Shown in pieces: positions 1-6,918 of a stretch of 7,244 nucleotides of DNA; positions within the stretch are counted from its first letter, which is position 1, and each line of letters opens with the position of its first letter. Position numbers and translations under genes: made by a program. This DNA comes from Cyclobacteriaceae bacterium (GTDB lineage: Bacteria > Bacteroidota > Bacteroidia > Cytophagales > Cyclobacteriaceae): positions 1-7,244 of the forward strand of contig JAOTYN010000215.1 in NCBI GenBank assembly GCA_029861825.1. The letters are read 5' to 3'. The notes below the pieces were generated by a model, which did no database searches, was not told the origin of the DNA, and saw only the letters and a program-made list of their open reading frames with translations.

Positions 1-1
1 A

Positions 2-952
2 CTCTCTAAAAGATTTCGCTGACACACCGGCATTTTCCATTATGTCCATAACCGCTTGCTGACCCTCATGAGCCTCTATTTCGATAGCTATCCCTTGCTC
101 AAATGTCATGGAGAGACTCCTAACTAATACCCCGTCCCATTCGGCATCTGGAAAAATCACGATGCCATTAACGGATTCCTCCATCGGGGCTACGCGAACG
201 GCGCCAGCCGGCAGTTCCACTTCCCTATCAATTAGATTACGGCCTTGCTCTGCCCGGGCTGCCGAAGCATTGCCGTCCTGCTTGGTCACCGGCCTATCCC
301 CTATTGAAAAACTGATGTCTGTCCCTTCTGGCGTAGTAACTCGAATCGTATTGCTGCGCATAGCCTTTTCAAATTCGGCTTGCCCACGAGCAAGTGCAGC
401 ATAGTCTGTTTCTACTAGAACTTGTTGGTAAAATTGGTCTTTTATGGAATCCATAGCCAGGAGATTCCCATTGAGGTCATAAGCTCCGGTCCAGTGAAAA
501 TGGATAGCCCGGCCGCCGCTTTCCAGGCGTTCCTGAAAAAGTGCATACGGGTCATCTTCGGGAGTAGCCCCTGGTAACATAATGCCTAAATCCACGTCCT
601 CCAGTAGTGCTAGGGCTTGGCCGGCAGAAGTTGACATGTAACTTTTTGTAAATTCACTGCGCCATGACTCCGGAGCGGAACCCCCTACGCTAAGAGTTCC
701 TAAATAAGTGGCGCCAGCCTTAACAATATTCTTCTTCAGCTGCTCGACTAAAGGATTGAAGTCGCCCGGTTTGCCTACCATTAACACCCGTTCCCCTGGT
801 TGCAAGTCCATGCGTTCCACTAAGACCTGGGCAATCAACTCAAAATCCAGGTGATGAGGAACACTTACGGGATTGGTTTCAGCAGGTTGCGGTTTCTGAC
901 AAGAAGAGACCATTAAAAGCCCCGCAAATAATGGTAGCATTACTATTTTCAT
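2..952 (-). CDS. M29-like aminopeptidase family lipoprotein (partial, C-terminus outside window)
   Basis: Translating the minus strand from the ATG at 952-950 gives 317 uninterrupted residues that run off the left edge, so only the N-terminal part is present. The start is supported by a lipoprotein signal: a hydrophobic stretch at about residues 3-15 and a lipobox V15-S16-S17-C18. The fold is recognised from M29-type (AmpS/aminopeptidase T-like) patterns: ELIAQVLVERMDLQPGERVL (38-57), IRVTTPEGTDISFSI (203-217), DG (226-227), then LPAGAVRVAP (247-256) followed by SVNG (260-263). M29 enzymes remove N-terminal residues from peptides using two metal ions, and the characterised ones are mostly cytoplasmic; this one should be membrane-anchored. 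In active relatives the LPxGEV segment carries a metal-binding Glu; here that position is Ala251. The remaining expected ligands (a second Glu, two His, an Asp) would lie beyond the window. The gene is divergent from the DUF3667 gene. Family assignment is fairly confident; activity is doubtful. Confidence 0.75.
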   Translation of the reverse strand, partial: MKIVMLPLFAGLLMVSSCQKPQPAETNPVSVPHHLDFELIAQVLVERMDLQPGERVLMVGKPGDFNPLVEQLKKNIVKAGATYLGTLSVGGSAPESWRSEFTKSYMSTSAGQALALLEDVDLGIMLPGATPEDDPYALFQERLESGGRAIHFHWTGAYDLNGNLLAMDSIKDQFYQQVLVETDYAALARGQAEFEKAMRSNTIRVTTPEGTDISFSIGDRPVTKQDGNASAARAEQGRNLIDREVELPAGAVRVAPMEESVNGIVIFPDAEWDGVLVRSLSMTFEQGIAIEIEAHEGQQAVMDIMENAGVSAKSFRE

Positions 953-1071
953 GTGATCATGTATCCAGTGACGGACTCAAAATAGCTAATCTGGCAAAGA
1001 ATTACCAGCTCGATATTTTAACGTATTTGTTCAAGCATTTCTCGTATATTTCAAATACCAGGGAAATCCGC
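953..1071. other. Divergent intergenic region between the M29-like gene and the DUF3667 gene
   Basis: This 119-bp gap separates two genes read in opposite directions, so promoters for both must lie in or near it. It is AT-rich, with several TATTTG or TATTTTG-like words on both strands (for example 1024-1029 on the plus strand). None matches the Bacteroidota -7 consensus TAnnTTTG with a well-spaced -33 TTG, so I do not call a specific promoter. That promoters are here is inferred only from gene orientation. Confidence 0.4.
1060..1064 (+). promoter_or_regulatory. Shine-Dalgarno-like AGGGA before the DUF3667 start
   Basis: AGGGA lies seven bases upstream of the ATG at 1072. It helps choose this start over the in-frame upstream ATG at 931, which would overlap the first codons of the divergent lipoprotein gene and add 47 residues with no family resemblance. 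Other genes in the window have no comparable purine motif, so this site may partly be chance. Confidence 0.45.
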
Positions 1072-1824
1072 ATGGAACCAACTTTATGTAAGCATTGCCA
1101 AACCCCTTTGGAAGGGTCTTTTTGCCATAAATGCGGCCAACCGGTTATTGTCGGCCGATGGACCGCTGGCAAGGTCTTTGGGAAATTCCTTAGGCAAATT
1201 ACGGATGTGGAAAAGGGTTTTTTATATACTATTCGAACCTTGTTTACAGCTCCTCAAACCATCATTCACAATTACTGGAATGGCAACACTATAAAGGCTT
1301 ATGGTCCCTTTAGGTACGCGATTATCTGGACTGCCATTAATCTTTTGATCAACTTTTGGCTGGGAATCGATCAAATGCTTCAACAGTCCTTACAACCGGA
1401 CATGGTTACGGATGAATTCAGCGGTCAACAAATCGATAGTGCCGATCAAAGATTCGACGCCTGGTTGAATATGTTGGTGCTGTTGCTCATTCCCGTAAAA
1501 TCGTTGATCACTTCCTGGCTCTTCAAGAAACGGGCGTATAATTATGGTGAACATCTTATCTTGAACACCTATGTACTGGGACAACAAGCTTTAATAACCA
1601 CTTTTACACAGTTTATCTTTTACTTTTTCCCTTTTCTAATGATAGCATATATAGGTTTTAATTTTATGATAGGCTGGATTTACGATAGTTATGTATTTAA
1701 GGGTGTTTTCAAAGAGAGTTGGGGTTGGACTGTGACCAAAGCCCTACTCACCGGCACATTAGGGCTGTTAGCCTTTGCCTTATTAATAGCCGGGTTGTCC
1801 AGTCTTTCTTTATGGATCTCTTAG
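1072..1824 (+). CDS. DUF3667 family zinc-ribbon membrane protein
   Basis: The 250-residue protein opens with a zinc ribbon, C6-x2-C9-x8-C18-x2-C21, ending in CGQ. A stretch typical of DUF3667 follows: FLRQITDVEKGFLYTIRTLF (39-58), a proline and a Tyr-Trp segment (61-69), and YGPFRYAI (77-84). Hydrophobic segments that could cross the membrane lie at about 80-98, 132-150, 170-203 (perhaps two) and 222-248. Between them, YNYGEHLIL (156-164) resembles the conserved N-Y-x-E-H motif of the family. DUF3667 proteins are common in Bacteroidota and have no established function. The cytosolic ribbon followed by four or five helices suggests a membrane sensor, scaffold or small transporter-like protein, but that is speculation. 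The start at 1072 is chosen because the ribbon begins there and an AGGGA motif precedes it. The gene stands alone: divergent from its left neighbour and 234 bp from the next gene. Confidence 0.85.
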   Translation: MEPTLCKHCQTPLEGSFCHKCGQPVIVGRWTAGKVFGKFLRQITDVEKGFLYTIRTLFTAPQTIIHNYWNGNTIKAYGPFRYAIIWTAINLLINFWLGIDQMLQQSLQPDMVTDEFSGQQIDSADQRFDAWLNMLVLLLIPVKSLITSWLFKKRAYNYGEHLILNTYVLGQQALITTFTQFIFYFFPFLMIAYIGFNFMIGWIYDSYVFKGVFKESWGWTVTKALLTGTLGLLAFALLIAGLSSLSLWIS

Positions 1825-1887
1825 GAGATGATTGTGAATTGATTATCCCAAGCACAGCTTCTCATGGAGCAATACGACCGAAAAAAG

Positions 1888-1908
1888 TCTAGCTTTATCT
1901 AGCTTTAT
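1888..1908. repeat. Perfect 10-bp tandem duplication
   Basis: The unit TCTAGCTTTA occurs twice head to tail (1888-1897 and 1898-1907), followed by one further T matching the start of a third copy. A run of six A lies just upstream (1881-1886). It may be a replication-slippage product or paired protein-binding sites one helical turn apart; the sequence alone cannot distinguish these. Confidence 0.8.
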
Positions 1909-1956
1909 AGAGTATTTGGACATCCTCAAGATCTGGCTGGAGTAAAACCACCGATC

Positions 1957-1983
1957 AGCCTATATTACCTTCAAAATAAGGCT
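1957..1983 (+). terminator. Possible weak hairpin terminator after the DUF3667 gene
   Basis: AGCCT-A-TATT (1957-1966) can pair with AATAAGGCT (1975-1983), giving a nine-pair stem with one bulged A (1962) and an eight-base loop. Only two further T follow the stem, so it lacks a proper U-tract, and it lies 130 bp past the DUF3667 stop. It could instead be a leader-RNA structure for the M16 operon, or chance. Confidence 0.25.
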
Positions 1984-2058
1984 TTACTATGTGCATCAGG
2001 CTTGGTTTTTCTTTGTGATCAGGTTTAGGCATCTTAGTACAGAACTATTTACTACGCC

Positions 2059-4878
2059 ATGCTTAAAGTTTCTACCCTTAGTTTTTTCCTTTTTGTGGTA
2101 CTGGGGTGTACCACAACCCCGCCAGCAGAGGAGCAAAGAGAGTTTACCATAGATTATCAAAAATTTACCCTCGATAATGGTTTGGAAGTAATACTTCATG
2201 AGGACCATTCCGACCCAATTGTAGCAGTGGCTACCATTATGCATGTGGGATCCAACCGGGAAAAACCCGGGAAAACCGGATTCGCTCACTTTTTTGAGCA
2301 TATGTCATTCAATGATTCCGAAAATGCCCCTCGTGGGGCCAATCGTAAGCTCATTCCCGAGTGGGGCGGTAGCCGTAATGGAGGGACCTGGAGTGATGGG
2401 ACCATCTACTATGAGGTTGTGCCAAAAGATGCTTTTGACAAGATCCTATGGATCGACTCCGATCGTTTCGGTTACATGATCAATACCGTTACAGAAGCAG
2501 CATTAGAGCGTGAAAAACAAGTAGTAAAAAATGAAAAACGCCAACGGGTCGATAACGCGCCTTATGGTTATACCAATGAGATAATTCGGAAAAATCTGTA
2601 CCCGGAAGGGCATCCTTACAGCTGGACGGTTATAGGATCCCTTCCCGACCTGCAGGCAGCCACTTTGGAAGACGTTAAAGAATTTTACCACCAGTATTAC
2701 GGTGCCTCCAACGCCTCTTTGGTAATAGCAGGCGACATTGATGTCCAGGAAACCAAACAAAAAGTGGAGCGTTGGTTTGGCGAAATTTCTAAAGGGCCGG
2801 AGGTACCTCCTCTAGGACCTATGCCCGTTACCCTGGATGTTACTAAAAAACTCTATTACGAGGACAATTTTGCTAAATTACCAGAGTTGCGGATGGTGTT
2901 TCCCACTGTGGAGGAATATCATCAAGACGGCTATGCTTTGGAGATACTGGGGCAGTTGCTTGCCGGTAGTCGAAAATCACCGCTCTACAGAATCATTGTG
3001 GAAGATAAACAATTTGCTCCCGCAGTCAGAAGCTTCCAGAATAGCAATGAACTTGCAGGGGAGTTTACTTTCCGTATACGCGCCAATGCCGGCACTAACT
3101 TGGATTCTGTATACCAAGCCGTTGAACAAGCACTTTTGGACTTTGAAACTAACGGGTTTGATGATTCGGAGCTTCTGAGGATAAAAGCGGAATTGGAAAC
3201 TAATTTATACCAAGGTGTAGCCACCATACTGAATAAGGCTTTTCAATTGGTGGTAGACAATGAGTTTGCGCAAGATCCCGGGTTTATTACCAAAAGAGCG
3301 CAAATGACCAATGCCGTTACTAGAGAAGACGTGATGCGGGTATACCAAAAATACCTCAAACAAAAGAACTTTGTGATGACCAGCGTGATCCCCAAAGGTC
3401 AGGCGGAACTTGCAGTAAGCGGTTCGCAAGAAGCCGAGGTTTGGATAGAAGAAGTAGTGGCCAATGTTGCCGACGAGGAAGTGAGCCAGGGAGAGGAAGC
3501 TGAATATGAGGTAACTTTTTCTAAATACGATCGTTCCGAGCCTAACTTCGGTGAACTGCCCTTATTTAAGATGCCCGAGATTTGGACTCACACCTTAGAC
3601 AACCAAATGAGCATCTATGGGATTGAAAATAACGAACTGCCTCTGGTAACCTTCGACCTTACCTTCAAAGGAGGTCATTGGTTAGATCCCCTGGAAAAAT
3701 CCGGGGTGGCGGATTTAACAGCTGATTTGTTAACTGAAGGAACTGCCAACAAAACACCCGCAGAGCTGGAAGAGGCTGTTGGCCTGCTGGGAGCGGAAAT
3801 AACTGTCTCCAGCGGTAGTGAAACCTTCACAATTTCTGCTACTTGCCTCAGCAAGAATTTTGCGACCACCGTAGCGCTAGTTAAAGAAATCATTACTCAA
3901 CCACGGTGGGATGCTACAGAATTCGAGAGGTTGCATCAAGCATTAAGAACAGAGCTAAAGGGAAGAGAAGCAAACCCAACGGCCATTGCGTATTGGAACT
4001 TTTACGGCCTGCTCTATGGTGAAGAACATATTCTTGGTACTCCCAGCAATGGTAATCTTGAAACCATTGCCGATATTACTTTGGATGATCTGAAGGCTTA
4101 TTTCCGGGGATTGTCCAGTGCCCAGGCAACCTGGCATATCGCTGGAGATGTTTCAAAGCAGCAAGCTGTGCAAGCTTTTGGTACGCTCGAAGATTGGCAG
4201 GGTGGCAGTGTTGACTACCCTTTCTACCAATTACCGGCGGATAGTCATGCCGGGAAATTATTCTTTATCGATGTTCCGGGATCCAAACAATCCGTAATCT
4301 ATATCGGAAAACTGGCTCTGTCTGGAACAAGCGACCAATTAAATAATTTGGATTTTGCTAATGAGATATTAGGAGGCGGTTCCAGCGGCAAACTTTTTCA
4401 AACCCTGCGTATTGAAAAAGGCTATACCTATGGAGCCTATAGTTATATAAATCCCACCACCGAAATTGCCCCCTTTGTGGCTACTTCCAGTGTAAGGGCT
4501 AATGCAACCCTTCCTTCATTACAGATCATGCGGGATATGATCCGGGACTATGGGATCTCCTATGGCCCGGAAGAGGTTGAGATCACCCAGAAGAAAGTGC
4601 TGAAAGCCAATACCCGGTCCTATGAGTCTTTAAATGCCAAACTAGGTATTCTGAGGCAGATCAGTCGATTTGGCAGGGATCTTGATTATTTGGAACAGGA
4701 CCAGGAAGAGTTACTGAACATGACCTTGCAGGATTATCAGTCCATTATCGACCAATACCTCCAGGAAGATGAGATGATCTATCTGGTAGTAGGAGATAAG
4801 GCTACACAGTTCTCAGAGGTTCAAAAACTGGGTAAACCAGTAGTTGAATTGGATATTTTTGGAAAAGAAATCCCTTAG
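2059..4878 (+). CDS. Two-domain M16 family zinc metallopeptidase, lipoprotein
   Basis: The 939-residue protein starts with a lipoprotein signal: hydrophobic residues 5-16 and lipobox V14-L15-G16-C17, followed by TTTPP. It is therefore expected on the outer membrane or periplasmic face. The N-terminal M16 half carries the inverted zinc motif H77-F-F-E80-H81. Its third zinc ligand is E159 in a REKQVVKNEKRQ segment (151-162), with E152 as the second conserved acidic residue, matching the pitrilysin pattern; E80 is the catalytic base. An acidic linker (about 460-490) leads to a second M16 half from about residue 497. That half has no HxxEH (the equivalent region reads GVADLTADLL) but keeps the R784/Y791 pair in GGGSSGKLFQTLR...KGYTYG (772-792), which in this family helps bind substrate. 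This is the usual active-plus-inactive pairing, fused in one chain as in pitrilysin. Such clam-shell enzymes cut small unfolded peptides. It is the first gene of the probable operon. No Shine-Dalgarno is visible, as is common in Bacteroidota. Confidence 0.93.
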   Translation: MLKVSTLSFFLFVVLGCTTTPPAEEQREFTIDYQKFTLDNGLEVILHEDHSDPIVAVATIMHVGSNREKPGKTGFAHFFEHMSFNDSENAPRGANRKLIPEWGGSRNGGTWSDGTIYYEVVPKDAFDKILWIDSDRFGYMINTVTEAALEREKQVVKNEKRQRVDNAPYGYTNEIIRKNLYPEGHPYSWTVIGSLPDLQAATLEDVKEFYHQYYGASNASLVIAGDIDVQETKQKVERWFGEISKGPEVPPLGPMPVTLDVTKKLYYEDNFAKLPELRMVFPTVEEYHQDGYALEILGQLLAGSRKSPLYRIIVEDKQFAPAVRSFQNSNELAGEFTFRIRANAGTNLDSVYQAVEQALLDFETNGFDDSELLRIKAELETNLYQGVATILNKAFQLVVDNEFAQDPGFITKRAQMTNAVTREDVMRVYQKYLKQKNFVMTSVIPKGQAELAVSGSQEAEVWIEEVVANVADEEVSQGEEAEYEVTFSKYDRSEPNFGELPLFKMPEIWTHTLDNQMSIYGIENNELPLVTFDLTFKGGHWLDPLEKSGVADLTADLLTEGTANKTPAELEEAVGLLGAEITVSSGSETFTISATCLSKNFATTVALVKEIITQPRWDATEFERLHQALRTELKGREANPTAIAYWNFYGLLYGEEHILGTPSNGNLETIADITLDDLKAYFRGLSSAQATWHIAGDVSKQQAVQAFGTLEDWQGGSVDYPFYQLPADSHAGKLFFIDVPGSKQSVIYIGKLALSGTSDQLNNLDFANEILGGGSSGKLFQTLRIEKGYTYGAYSYINPTTEIAPFVATSSVRANATLPSLQIMRDMIRDYGISYGPEEVEITQKKVLKANTRSYESLNAKLGILRQISRFGRDLDYLEQDQEELLNMTLQDYQSIIDQYLQEDEMIYLVVGDKATQFSEVQKLGKPVVELDIFGKEIP

Positions 4879-4886
4879 TAAGTTTT

Positions 4887-5438
4887 ATGCAAAACATTGA
4901 CATCACTAATCCTTGGCACAAAGTGCCGCCAGGAGACCAAGCTCCTGACGTGGTGAACTGCATCATAGAAATACCTAAAAACACCAGGGCGAAATACGAG
5001 TTGGATAAAGATTCCGGACTCTTGAGACTGGATAGGGTGATCTATTCTTCCATGTATTATCCGGCCAATTACGGGTTTATCCCCCAGACCTACTGCGACG
5101 ATCACGACCCTCTGGACATTGTAGTATTAACCCAGATCACAGTGGTGCCCATGTGTTTGCTTGAAGCCAAGGTGATAGGAGTGATGCGCATGGAAGACAG
5201 CGGAGAACTGGACGACAAGATCATTGCCGTAGCCCTGCGCGATATGAGCGTAAATCATTTGGATGATGTCACACAACTACCCACTCATTTTTTTAAAGAA
5301 TTACGCAATTTCTTTGAAGATTATAAAAAGCTGGAAAATAAGACCGTTAAAGTTGAAGAGTTCCAAAATAGTACCATCGCTAAGGAAATTGTGAATCAAA
5401 GCATTGCAGACTACGGTCGTTTAATAGCATCGAATTAG
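4887..5438 (+). CDS. ppa: Class I soluble inorganic pyrophosphatase
   Basis: The 183-residue protein hydrolyses pyrophosphate to two phosphates in the cytoplasm, drawing biosynthetic reactions such as nucleic acid synthesis and aminoacylation forward. Length and sequence match the single-domain bacterial family I enzyme. By comparison with the E. coli enzyme as I remember it, the active site appears intact: E28 and K36-x-E38 in the IEIPKNTRAKYELDKDSG region (26-44), R50, Y58, Y62, the signature D72-x-D74-P-L-D77, then D104, D109 and K111 (MEDSGELDDK, 102-111), and Y146-K147. The Glu following the D104 equivalent in E. coli is Ser105 here, a position I would not expect to be essential. There is no signal peptide. 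It starts 8 nt after the M16 stop and ends 13 nt before the M28 start, so it is probably co-transcribed with two exported peptidases, an odd setting for a housekeeping enzyme. Confidence 0.96.
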   Translation: MQNIDITNPWHKVPPGDQAPDVVNCIIEIPKNTRAKYELDKDSGLLRLDRVIYSSMYYPANYGFIPQTYCDDHDPLDIVVLTQITVVPMCLLEAKVIGVMRMEDSGELDDKIIAVALRDMSVNHLDDVTQLPTHFFKELRNFFEDYKKLENKTVKVEEFQNSTIAKEIVNQSIADYGRLIASN

Positions 5439-5451
5439 AGAATAGCAAACT

Positions 5452-6918
5452 ATGAAATACTTTATAATCATCACTTTAGTACTGATCGCCCAAACCACCA
5501 AAGCTCAAGAAACCGATCTGGAAATGGTATTGTCTACCGTGAATAAACACGATATCCAGGATCATATTTACTTCCTGGCTTCGGACGAAATGCGCGGACG
5601 GGCCCTGGGCACCCCGGAAATCGATGTGGCGGCAGATTATATTGCTACTACTTTGAAAGAATATGGAGCTCAACCCCTGAATGGCCTATCGGGATATTTT
5701 CAAGAGGTGCCTTTTTCCAACGTGTCTCCCGCCTCGAAAGTGGAGCTTAGTTTCAACCAAACTTCTGCCGACCAGATCGCTGTTTTGGAGGCAGCTAATA
5801 TTGATTACTCCAATACCGTGCTCTACCTGAACTATGGATCAGTGGAGGATTTTGAGGGAGCGGATGTAAAGGGTAAACTGGTAGTGGTAAAGGGTGGAAG
5901 TGAAGGCGCCAGCGACCTGCGCTCAGCGTTCTTTGTCGGACGAAATAAAAGGCAACTTGCTCATACCAATGGGGCCGTCGGACTCATCGAAATCATCAAC
6001 ACCGATGATCAATCCTGGGGATTCCTACGGAATTTCACCTCAACAGATAAGATCTCTCTTGTCGGACCAAATGATGACCAGACCTTTGTGCATGTATGGG
6101 CCCGGCAGCAAGATCAAGAACTTATGGAGTTGGTACAGGAACAGGTTACTGCCGAGCTAACTATTGAAGGTGTTCAGAATACTAACTTCAAGGGCAAGAA
6201 TGTGGTGGCTATGATTCCGGGGTCGGACCCCAAACTTAAAGATGAGTTTGTCATTTACTCGGCACATTACGATCATGTAGGAGTGGCTAAAAATGCTGGT
6301 GGCGCAGACTCTATCTACAATGGGGCCAGGGACAATGCTGTAGGAGTAGTAACGGTGTTAAGTGCTGCTAAGAACCTGGGGAAATACCCCACCCAAAGAT
6401 CTGCGCTGTTCATTCTCTTTACTGCAGAAGAAAAGGGACTACTGGGCAGCGAATACTATGTAAGCAATCCTGCCGTACCGCTCAACCGCATGGTATTCTG
6501 TTTTAATAGCGACAACGGTGGGTATAACGATACTTCTTTGGCCACCATTATAGGATTGAATCGCACTACCGCCAACAAAGATATCGTCAAAGCTGTTGAA
6601 GCTAGCGGATTAAAAGCCATCGACGACCCCGCGCCGGAGCAAAACCTATTCGATCGGTCCGACAATGTGCATTTCGCGGCAGCGGGGATTCCAGCTCCTA
6701 CCTACGGGCTGGGCTTTACGGCTTTTGATGCGGAGATAGCCAAGTATTATCATCAGGTAACAGATAATCCGGATAATCTGGATTACGACTATTTGTTGAA
6801 ATTCTTCAGATCTTATGTGCTATCGGCCCGCTATATTGCCAACAACCCTCAGAAACCTTTTTGGTCCGAAGGTGATAAATATTACGAGGCCGGGTTGCTT
6901 CTTTACCAAGGCAACTGA
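5452..6918 (+). CDS. Exported M28 family zinc aminopeptidase with probable PA insert
   Basis: The 488-residue protein has a Sec signal peptide (hydrophobic 4-13, probable cleavage after A18 in TKA-QE). The FLASDEMRGRALGTPE segment (41-56) and the YIATTLKEYGAQPL segment (63-76) are typical of the N-terminus of secreted M28 peptidases. Residues about 115-215, including GADVKGKLVVVKGG (136-149), look like a protease-associated (PA) domain inserted before the metal site. The two-zinc centre is complete: H272 (SAHYDH), bridging D294 (ARDNAVG), catalytic E326 with ligand E327 (TAEEKG), D354 (NSDNGG) and H434 (YYHQVTDNPD). Family members remove N-terminal residues from peptides, and some act on dipeptides or glutamate-linked substrates; the substrate here cannot be read from the sequence. 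There is no lipobox, so a soluble periplasmic or secreted form is expected. No C-terminal sorting domain is present. The stop codon overlaps the start of the next gene by one base. Confidence 0.93.
   Translation: MKYFIIITLVLIAQTTKAQETDLEMVLSTVNKHDIQDHIYFLASDEMRGRALGTPEIDVAADYIATTLKEYGAQPLNGLSGYFQEVPFSNVSPASKVELSFNQTSADQIAVLEAANIDYSNTVLYLNYGSVEDFEGADVKGKLVVVKGGSEGASDLRSAFFVGRNKRQLAHTNGAVGLIEIINTDDQSWGFLRNFTSTDKISLVGPNDDQTFVHVWARQQDQELMELVQEQVTAELTIEGVQNTNFKGKNVVAMIPGSDPKLKDEFVIYSAHYDHVGVAKNAGGADSIYNGARDNAVGVVTVLSAAKNLGKYPTQRSALFILFTAEEKGLLGSEYYVSNPAVPLNRMVFCFNSDNGGYNDTSLATIIGLNRTTANKDIVKAVEASGLKAIDDPAPEQNLFDRSDNVHFAAAGIPAPTYGLGFTAFDAEIAKYYHQVTDNPDNLDYDYLLKFFRSYVLSARYIANNPQKPFWSEGDKYYEAGLLLYQGN

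Larger units (their letters stand above)
1825..2058. other. Non-coding gap upstream of the peptidase operon
   Basis: This 234-bp stretch has no credible gene; a minus-strand open frame reaching into it is antisense to the M16 coding region and looks like nothing known. It should contain the end of the DUF3667 transcript and the promoter of the M16 operon. Visible structure consists of a 10-bp tandem duplication (1888-1907), a bulged hairpin (1957-1983) and an imperfect repeat (1995-2005 and 2018-2028). I found no exact TAnnTTTG -7 element on the plus strand. Confidence 0.6.

Noticed and set aside
108..404. Plus-strand open frame of 98 residues
   Set aside because: It lies antisense within the M29-like gene, whose reading frame shows clear family motifs; the composition is that of a shadow frame.
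931..1071. N-terminal extension of the DUF3667 frame to an upstream ATG
   Set aside because: It overlaps the first codons of the divergent lipoprotein gene, adds 47 residues with no family resemblance, and the zinc ribbon begins right after the ATG at 1072, which has an AGGGA motif upstream.
953..2058. Bacteroidota-type promoters (-33 TTG, -7 TAnnTTTG)
   Set aside because: I scanned both non-coding gaps by eye and found only partial matches such as TATTTG; none has the right spacing, so no promoter is called.
2107..2143. Surface-export signal of flavobacterial lipoproteins after Cys17 of the M16 protein
   Set aside because: The residues after the Cys (TTTPPAEEQRE) have an acidic stretch, but it is too far from the Cys and does not match the known acidic motif placed directly after it.
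1996..2301. Minus-strand open frame of 101 residues spanning the M16 upstream region
   Set aside because: It is mostly antisense to the M16 signal peptide and N-terminal domain, resembles no known protein, and would overlap the likely promoter.
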